This document shows, in pieces, positions 59,573 to 64,000 of a DNA stretch of 64,000 bases. How positions within the stretch are numbered: the first letter of the stretch is position 1; every line of letters begins with the position of its first letter. The notes beneath the pieces are model-generated. The model worked only from the letters and a program-made list of their open reading frames with translations. It did not search any database and had not been told where the DNA came from. A program made the position numbers and the translations under genes. Source of the stretch: Nitrobacter winogradskyi (GTDB taxonomy: Bacteria; Pseudomonadota; Alphaproteobacteria; Rhizobiales; Xanthobacteraceae); assembly GCF_006539545.1 (NCBI RefSeq), contig NZ_BJNF01000059.1, positions 1 through 64,000 of the forward strand, given 5' to 3'.

Positions 59573-60356
59573 TCAGCGGATGCGGAGCAGCTTGCGGTAG
59601 TCGCCTTTCATCATGGCGATGCCATCACGGACCAGCCGAACCACAAACGACCGGGACGCTGACATTTTCCAGTCGGTCGCGGAGAGCTTGGTCGCGTCCT
59701 CGCGCCCCAGCTCGACCGCGATCTGGCGATAGGTTGCACCACCATCACGCAAATCAAGGGCGCGGAGGATCAGGTTTAGGCGGGCTAAGCGATAGGGTGT
59801 GAGCGGCCAGCCGCGCGGCAACGGTCCGGCCTCCCGGCCGAGCAACCGGCGATGGAAGCGCAACAGGCTGGCGATGCGGGTAACGAAGTCCCGGTCGAGC
59901 GGGACGATAGCGGCGAGCGGTCGGCCGGGGGTCGGGTCACGCAGCCATAACCGATGCTCGCCGGCTGCGTCGGCGACGATGACGTGGCGCCCGTCGATCC
60001 CCGCCAGGTCCGCGAGAAGCGCGCCGAGCGAGTGCGGATCGACCGGCTGAGCGCTCGCAAATCCGTCCGGGGCCGCGTCGAGAATGACCGTCACGGCGGA
60101 CAGTTCCGGCCGCCAGATGATGGGGTCGGTCAGGTCATCGGGCGCCGTGGCGAAAGGATAACCCCCAGCGCCGCGCGAACGCCGACTCGGCGGCGTTCTT
60201 CGCGACGGCGCCGCTCGCGATGCGCTGCTGCATCTGCGTATATTCGGCGCGATAGGTGCGGTTTCGTCGAAGAAACTCGGCGGCTATGTCGGCGCGCCCG
60301 AGCGCGTCGGACAGACCGCCGGCGCGTCGCTGGCGACGCCCAGGCGGCGTCGGCAT
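59573..60356 (-). pseudogene. DUF6499-DUF2285 regulator gene split by a frameshift
   Basis: The first frame (60356-60135, SD GGGAGGA) has the DUF6499 motif AAEFLRRNRTYRAEYTQMQQ and ends at RWGLSFRHGAR. The other frame continues with APDDLTDPIIWRPELSAVTV into the DUF2285 part (HRLWLRDPTPGRPLAAIVPL, RLVRDGIAMMKGDYRKLLRI). Removing one A from the triple A at 60153-60155 restores a continuous protein (RWGLSFATAPDDLTDPIIW), which is how relatives read. So it is a one-base insertion, or a sequencing error. The DUF2285 part could still be started at a GTG (60094). Confidence 0.8.
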
Positions 60357-60502
60357 TTCATCCTCCCAACCGCGCTCCGCGCGGATTTCGGTGGATGGAA
60401 CATCAGCGGCGTCGCTTCGCCGCGATAGCGCGAACATTGCGCGCAGCCATGTCGGCTGCGCGGCTGAGTCAGCAATGAATTGCTGCCGAATCTGCTGAAA
60501 TC

Positions 60503-60775
60503 CTAACCTTTTAACGGCTGTTCGCAGCCGAGCAGATGCGCGTAGCCGATCTCCGTCATCCACCTTGCGCGCGCAAGATGGCTCTCATGCATCGCCTTCG
60601 CCCGATCGGGTTCGGCAGTCACGTCGATGCCGAACACCGACGCAGCCGCCTGACGCCAATCCGCCCCTTCGGCATCGGCATCGAGGAGGCGCAGATAGTC
60701 GGCAAGGTGGCTTTCGTCGTATGGTGTGAGTTGCGCCGCCTCCGGCACGCGGTCCTCGAATTGACATCTGCTCAT
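60503..60775 (-). CDS. Small conserved ICE protein
   Basis: 90 residues from the ATG at 60775 (GGGG seven bases upstream); the ATG at 60790 has a poor spacing. FEDRVPEAAQLTPYDESHLA, DYLRLLDADAEGADWRQAAA and HLARARWMTEIGYAHLL recur in small proteins next to DUF6499-DUF2285 genes in alphaproteobacterial ICEs. I do not know its function. It is divergent from the Xre regulator with a dyad operator between. Confidence 0.75.
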   Translation of the reverse strand: MSRCQFEDRVPEAAQLTPYDESHLADYLRLLDADAEGADWRQAAASVFGIDVTAEPDRAKAMHESHLARARWMTEIGYAHLLGCEQPLKG

Positions 60776-60890
60776 GGCGTGCCCCGTCATGTCCCCCGGT
60801 TAACCAACCTAGACCAAATCCGTCCTTCGGTTATGCGCAAGTCCCGCATCGTTCAGTGCACCTATCGCCGCGATGGTGAGCGCCCGTAAG

Positions 60891-60932
60891 ACGATACACC
60901 TTATATGAGATAAACCGCATAGGGTGTATCGT
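60891..60932. promoter_or_regulatory. Inverted repeat operator of the Xre regulator
   Basis: acgatacacc (60891-60900) and ggtgtatcgt (60923-60932), perfect 10-base arms 22 bases apart, just upstream of the Xre start and in the divergent promoter region. The arms may be two operator half-sites. Confidence 0.6.
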
Positions 60933-60946
60933 CCAGTTTGCCGCGC

Positions 60947-61174
60947 ATGGACATGCGCCGCCTCGTGGGATTGAACTTTGCCAGGCTGAGAAAGGATAAG
61001 GGCTTTACCCAGGAGCGCTTTGCGGAGACGTCGGGCTTTACGCAGCAATATGTCAGCGATATGGAGCGGGGCCGACGTAACCCGACTGTTGTCACCTTGT
61101 TTCACCTGGCCTCGGCGCTTGGCGTCACGCCCGCCGATCTGGTGGCCGAAGTCGACCCGTCCGAGACTGACTAG
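60947..61174 (+). CDS. Xre-family (Cro/CI-like) regulator
   Basis: 75 residues from the ATG at 60947 (another ATG two codons on). One compact HTH_3 domain: LVGLNFARLRKDKGFTQERF, ETSGFTQQYVSDMERGRRNP and LASALGVTPADLVAE. It is almost only the DNA-binding domain. Divergent from the small ICE protein; probably an autorepressor and controller of the leftward genes. Confidence 0.88.
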   Translation: MDMRRLVGLNFARLRKDKGFTQERFAETSGFTQQYVSDMERGRRNPTVVTLFHLASALGVTPADLVAEVDPSETD

Positions 61175-61295
61175 CTTCGCCGAACTCGAGCGCGAGCCGG
61201 GCGCCAGCCCGGCGAGCGCGATTGCGGCCGCGCGAACCTTGGGACGCGCGGCCGCTGCCGATCTGGCACAGCAGATCGGCGCAGAACGGCGAAGC

Positions 61296-61323
61296 CGCAG
61301 GGCCGGAGCTCCGGCCCTGCGGT
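61296..61323. terminator. 28-base perfect palindrome, probable bidirectional terminator
   Basis: ccgcagggccggag joined to its exact reverse complement, with no loop bases. It lies ten bases beyond the DUF932 stop and about 120 beyond the Xre stop, where both transcripts must end. It has no T-run. Confidence 0.55.
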
Positions 61324-61332
61324 GGCGGATGG

Positions 61333-62175
61333 TCAGGCGGCCTTGAGGCGCTGCATCCCCTCGGCCAGCGTCCAGAGCGCGCGGTTGAGCGTCACGTTCT
61401 GGTCGATGCCGTTGATGGCGCGAGTCTGTGCGCGGCGTATGCGACCCTCGGCGTTGCGCTTGCGACCCTGCAAACCGCCCCGAACGACATTCTCCTGAAT
61501 GACGTTGAACGTGGTCCACAGGCTGTCGCCAACGTCCTCGCGGCGGCGCGGCTCGATGATCTGTTCGGGCCGCAACGGGCTTTCGTCCTCGCCATAGCGG
61601 GCGACCAGGCTCACCTCGCCGAGCAACCGGCGCTCGTCCTTGGACAGCCGAACAGCCTTCATCGCTTCGCTGGCGTCGATCAGCCGGGGGAAATCCTCGG
61701 CAACGGTATAAACGCCCTCGATGATGTCGTCCTGAATGTTGCCCTTGTGCGGCACGCGGACTTCCTCGAAGCGCTCGCCCGCAATCATGCTGTTGGTGCA
61801 GACGAAGCGCAGCATGCCCGCAAACATCTGATAGGCGCTGGTCCCGTCATGGCTGTTGACGATGATGACCTCGGCGGCCTCGGACTTGCCGATGCCCTCG
61901 TCCCGGCGCAGACGCAGCATGTGCTTGGCGTGGCCGTGGCGGCTGCCGTCGCGCGGCACTGACTGGACGGCGAAGAACGGGAACCAACCTTCCCGGCGCA
62001 GCCCCTCGATGATGTCGATGGTCGGCACATAGACATAGCGGTCCGAACGGCTGTCGTGCGCCTCGCGGGCGAAGATCGAAGGGACGTGCCGATAGAGCGC
62101 CTCATTGTCGAGCGGCTCCCGACCGCTGATCTGATGGGCGTTGCGGCCGAACCGGGTGGCAAGCTGATAGTGCAT
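61333..62175 (-). CDS. DUF932 (plasmid-type) protein
   Basis: 280 residues; ATG with a strong AAGGAGGTCAGA before it. DUF932 parts: YRHVPSIFAREAHDSRSDRY, PFFAVQSVPRDGSRHGHAKH, MLRFVCTNSMIAGERFEEVR and GDSLWTTFNVIQENVVRGGL. Such genes are common on plasmids and ICEs and may help DNA metabolism or protection; function not proven. Downstream ends at the palindrome terminator. Confidence 0.9.
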   Translation of the reverse strand: MHYQLATRFGRNAHQISGREPLDNEALYRHVPSIFAREAHDSRSDRYVYVPTIDIIEGLRREGWFPFFAVQSVPRDGSRHGHAKHMLRLRRDEGIGKSEAAEVIIVNSHDGTSAYQMFAGMLRFVCTNSMIAGERFEEVRVPHKGNIQDDIIEGVYTVAEDFPRLIDASEAMKAVRLSKDERRLLGEVSLVARYGEDESPLRPEQIIEPRRREDVGDSLWTTFNVIQENVVRGGLQGRKRNAEGRIRRAQTRAINGIDQNVTLNRALWTLAEGMQRLKAA

Positions 62176-62432
62176 TCTGACCTCCTTGGGCTTGGGTTTC
62201 CGCGCAGCGGAGCGCCGCGCTGAAACCCTGCCCGTCGGCGAGACCGGGGGTGCAACCGGAGTGGGCGGCTTCGCGGGGAACCGGCTGCACGGAACCCCCG
62301 GACCTGATCCGGGGGTGGAGGAAGCTGGGCGGAAGCCGCTCCGAAGGGCGCTGGGGGCAGCGCCCCAAGCACCTCACAACATGCCGGGCCACTGGCCCGT
62401 TAGTATTATGAACCGGCGGACCAGCACACGAA

Positions 62433-62461
62433 GGCGCCCCGCTCCGAGGGAGCGGGGCGCC
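62433..62461 (-). terminator. Terminator hairpin after DUF736 copy 1
   Basis: ggcgccccgctcc-gag-ggagcggggcgcc, 13-base perfect arms, nine bases past the stop. A smaller dyad cccccgga/tccggggg lies at 62295-62315. The rest of 62176-62432 holds no gene. Confidence 0.65.
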
Positions 62462-62470
62462 GTGTCGAGG

Positions 62471-62770
62471 TCAGCGCGACCAGATGAGAGCGTATTCGCC
62501 GGGGGTCTCGGTTTCGACCAGAGTGGCGTAGATCGGAGCCGCGAAGGTCGGATCGTCCAGCTTGACCGAGATATAGTCGCGGTTCTCGCGGCTGGTCTTC
62601 TTCCATCCCGCGCCGCACTCGACCGTGCCGACCGCGAGGCGGAAATCGGGGGCCTTCTCGCTCTCCTTGTCGATCGGACGGAGGGTGGCCTTTGCGTTGA
62701 GGGTGAGCGTCTTGATGGTTCCGCTGAAGGAGCCGTTGCCCCCCTGGGTGAAGGTGCCGATGGTAGCCAT
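62471..62770 (-). CDS. DUF736 protein, copy 1
   Basis: 99 residues, ATG at 62770 with AAGGAA upstream. [40 protein letters not shown] and [20 protein letters not shown] are the classic DUF736 pattern; closer to the family average than copy 2. It lies alone between two terminator-like hairpins, so probably strongly and independently expressed. Confidence 0.9.
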   Translation of the reverse strand: MATIGTFTQGGNGSFSGTIKTLTLNAKATLRPIDKESEKAPDFRLAVGTVECGAGWKKTSRENRDYISVKLDDPTFAAPIYATLVETETPGEYALIWSR

Positions 62771-63349
62771 GTCGAAGTTCCTTTCGCTTCGGGCCACGAC
62801 CGCCGCGGCCTCGATGGCGATCGGTGAAGCGGGGATGATCGGACGCGCACCGCTTGCGGCCGGAGCGCAGCGGAGGATGGCGACGCGCGGCTTTTTTGTT
62901 TCGCGATGCAAAGCCGAAGGCGGCGGAAAAAAGCCGCGGGGCGCCGTTGCGCCAGGCCGATCAAGGCGAAGCCGGCCCCAGTTAGATCAAGCCAATCGAG
63001 AGGCCGCGCGGTTGTCGCCGAGCCGGAAATTCTACGCCGTGGCTATCAGAGGCATTGTCAGTCGGAGGCATTGCTGCGTTGCTGGCCCGTGCCGGGATCA
63101 CCTCGCAAGTAATCCTTCGCGGAGGTGACGGGAGTGCGGACGCCATCGACCCTCTGCTATGTGTTCGCCGAGATCCAGCGTGAGGCAGGAATAGGACGTC
63201 GCTCACCGCCCGCATCATCGTCGCCAAGCGATTCCGCCGCGCGGGTCTGCAACATCACTCGGCGAACCGAGCCCCAGAAGCGCAACGGTCGATCCGCCAT
63301 CAGCAGGCTGCCGCGCGCCCTCGGAGCGGGACGCCTTTGCAATGGGAAA

Positions 63350-63384
63350 GCGGCCGCGTCCCAACGGGCGCGGCCGCGATTTTT
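63350..63384 (+). terminator. Strong hairpin with T-run
   Basis: gcggccgcg (63350-63358) and cgcggccgc (63369-63377), with ccc/ggg extending the stem, followed by attttt. On the plus strand it would end rightward transcription; no plus-strand gene precedes it, which is odd. Confidence 0.6.
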
Positions 63385-63403
63385 CGCCGGTTACGACGGG
63401 AAG

Positions 63404-63427
63404 CCGGGACCGCTCGCGCGGTCCCGG
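63404..63427 (-). terminator. Terminator hairpin after parB
   Basis: ccgggaccgc-tcgc-gcggtcccgg, ten-base perfect arms, starting about ten bases after the parB stop on the minus strand. Confidence 0.6.
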
Positions 63428-63436
63428 CCCCTGCCG

Positions 63437-64000
63437 CTATTCGGCGGCGACAGCATAGGACGCTTCGCTATCCTCTACTTCGGGCGGCTGCTCCACGCTA
63501 TCCGCGTCCTCCGGCTCCACAGGTGCGGGGTCCGCTCCCCCCGGTTCGGGCGTCCGCAACACGGCGGGAAGCCAGCCGGTCCCGGAAAGAAGCTGCTCGG
63601 CGGCCTGCGCCATGTCCGGCTTCTTCATGTCCGCGATGCGGCGGGCGGCGTCCTCGGACACGCCCTCGGTCACGGCCTCCACGATATGCGCCTTGGTGAC
63701 TCGGCCAAGGTAGCTGTCCACGGTCGGCGTCCAGTCCTTCGCCACGTCCAGCGCCAGCGCGCCCGCCAGCCTGTCCGCCGTTTGCAGCGACCGGGGCTTG
63801 CGGTCCCACGGCAACCGCAGGGCGTTGACGGTGCGCGCCGCGCAATGCGCCAGCAGCGCAATCCGCTTCGCCTCGTCCAGCCCGACGATGAAGCCCCACA
63901 GGTCCGCCACGTCGCGCGGCATCCGCTCGGCCCATGCCTCGTGCTGCTCGCTCGCCCGCGCGGCCAGCGGCGTATCCTCGATCCCATCCGCATGGCTCCC
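63437..64000 (-). CDS. ParB-like partition protein, C-terminal part (runs off the window)
   Basis: The visible 187 residues continue without a start to the window edge; the ATG at 63922 is internal. Conserved C-terminal parts of ICE ParB proteins are seen: DLWGFIVGLDEAKRIALLAH, CAARTVNALRLPWDRKPRSL, WTPTVDSYLGRVTKAHIVEA and KKPDMAQAAEQLLSGTGWLP. The ParB/Spo0J N-terminal nuclease-like domain must lie to the right. ICE ParB proteins help maintenance or regulation. An acidic tail (VEPEDADSVEQPPEVEDSEA) ends the protein. Confidence 0.85.
   Translation of the reverse strand, partial: GSHADGIEDTPLAARASEQHEAWAERMPRDVADLWGFIVGLDEAKRIALLAHCAARTVNALRLPWDRKPRSLQTADRLAGALALDVAKDWTPTVDSYLGRVTKAHIVEAVTEGVSEDAARRIADMKKPDMAQAAEQLLSGTGWLPAVLRTPEPGGADPAPVEPEDADSVEQPPEVEDSEASYAVAAE

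Larger units (their letters stand above)
62771..63436. other. Long non-coding region between DUF736 and parB
   Basis: 666 bases. The open frames in it (62906-63112 plus, 62982-63227 minus) have no ribosome site or family features. It ends with two strong hairpins listed separately. It should contain the DUF736 promoter; an RNA gene is possible but not shown. Confidence 0.5.
35323..64000. mobile_element. Integrative and conjugative element, partial
   Basis: A complete transfer gene set (relaxase, coupling protein, trbBCDEJKLFGI, traF, transglycosylase), ParB, DUF736/DUF932/DUF2840/DUF2274 and regulators, with a metal cargo at the left (CDF, methyltransferase, MAPEG-like, FTR1). The gene order matches trb-type ICEs found in alphaproteobacteria. 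The left limit is placed at the receptor junction. No integrase, repA-like or att site lies in the window, so the right end is outside. A plasmid integrated by recombination is an alternative. Confidence 0.8.

Noticed and set aside
62906-63227. Small frames between DUF736 and parB
   Set aside because: Arg/Ala-rich composition as expected from random GC-rich DNA; no ribosome site.
1-64000. tRNA or rRNA genes, integrase and att sites
   Set aside because: Looked for on both strands, in particular near 35.3 kb; none could be recognised by eye. A tRNA search program would settle it.

Overview
The window looks like the chromosome of an alphaproteobacterium of the Nitrobacteraceae type (Nitrobacter / Bradyrhizobium / Rhodopseudomonas group), interrupted by an integrative and conjugative element (ICE). 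The placement is inferred from gene content, high GC and the dispersed 'gcgttttc...gaatccggttcgcgtgaagaaa' repeats; no marker gene such as rRNA is present, so it is not proven.

Host part (1-35.3 kb). 0.1-3.4 kb: metal stress genes, namely an ArsR/SmtB sensor with an intact alpha-5 zinc-type site, a histidine-rich protein, a DUF1007 protein and a NicO/RcnA-type exporter. 3.4-12.5 kb: a probable copper-handling region with two DUF2946 + TonB-receptor modules that share a duplicated head, a secreted Asp-box propeller protein with a CxCC motif, a periplasmic thioredoxin, a Tat-exported 13-cysteine copper-storage protein (Csp1 type) and a CusF-like protein. 12.6-20.2 kb: housekeeping and stress genes (PRC-barrel, diguanylate cyclase, persulfide dioxygenase-rhodanese, DsrE-like, DUF938, VOC, amino-acid binding protein, L,D-transpeptidase). 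20.5-28.7 kb: an island of cobalamin-independent enzymes: metE behind a cobalamin riboswitch, queH (alternative to B12-dependent QueG), and nrdA-nrdB behind a second cobalamin riboswitch. NrdB has Phe at the radical-tyrosine position, so it is predicted to be a class Ic (Mn/Fe) enzyme. 28.9-31 kb: two PhnB-type VOC genes divergent from a MarR regulator. 31.4-35.3 kb: a FecI-FecR-TonB receptor signalling set whose receptor is cut off.

Mobile part (35.3-64 kb, still open at the right end). At about 35,325 the TonB receptor reads in frame into a cation-diffusion-facilitator gene, marking a recombination junction. Then come a methyltransferase, a MAPEG-like membrane protein and a cytochrome c-FTR1 permease resembling PbrT behind a MerR-type promoter; a FecI-like sigma factor; and a LuxR / nucleotidyltransferase / LysR / TrbK-like operon. 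The transfer machinery is transcribed leftward: ParB, DUF736, DUF932, small regulators, AlpA-like, DUF2840, TraF peptidase, DUF736, lytic transglycosylase, VirD2-like relaxase, TraG, a ribbon-helix-helix protein, TrbB-C-D-E-J-K-L-F-G-I and DUF2274. ATGA stop/start overlaps are frequent. No integrase or attachment site lies in the window. One ICE gene (DUF6499-DUF2285) is broken by a single-base frameshift.
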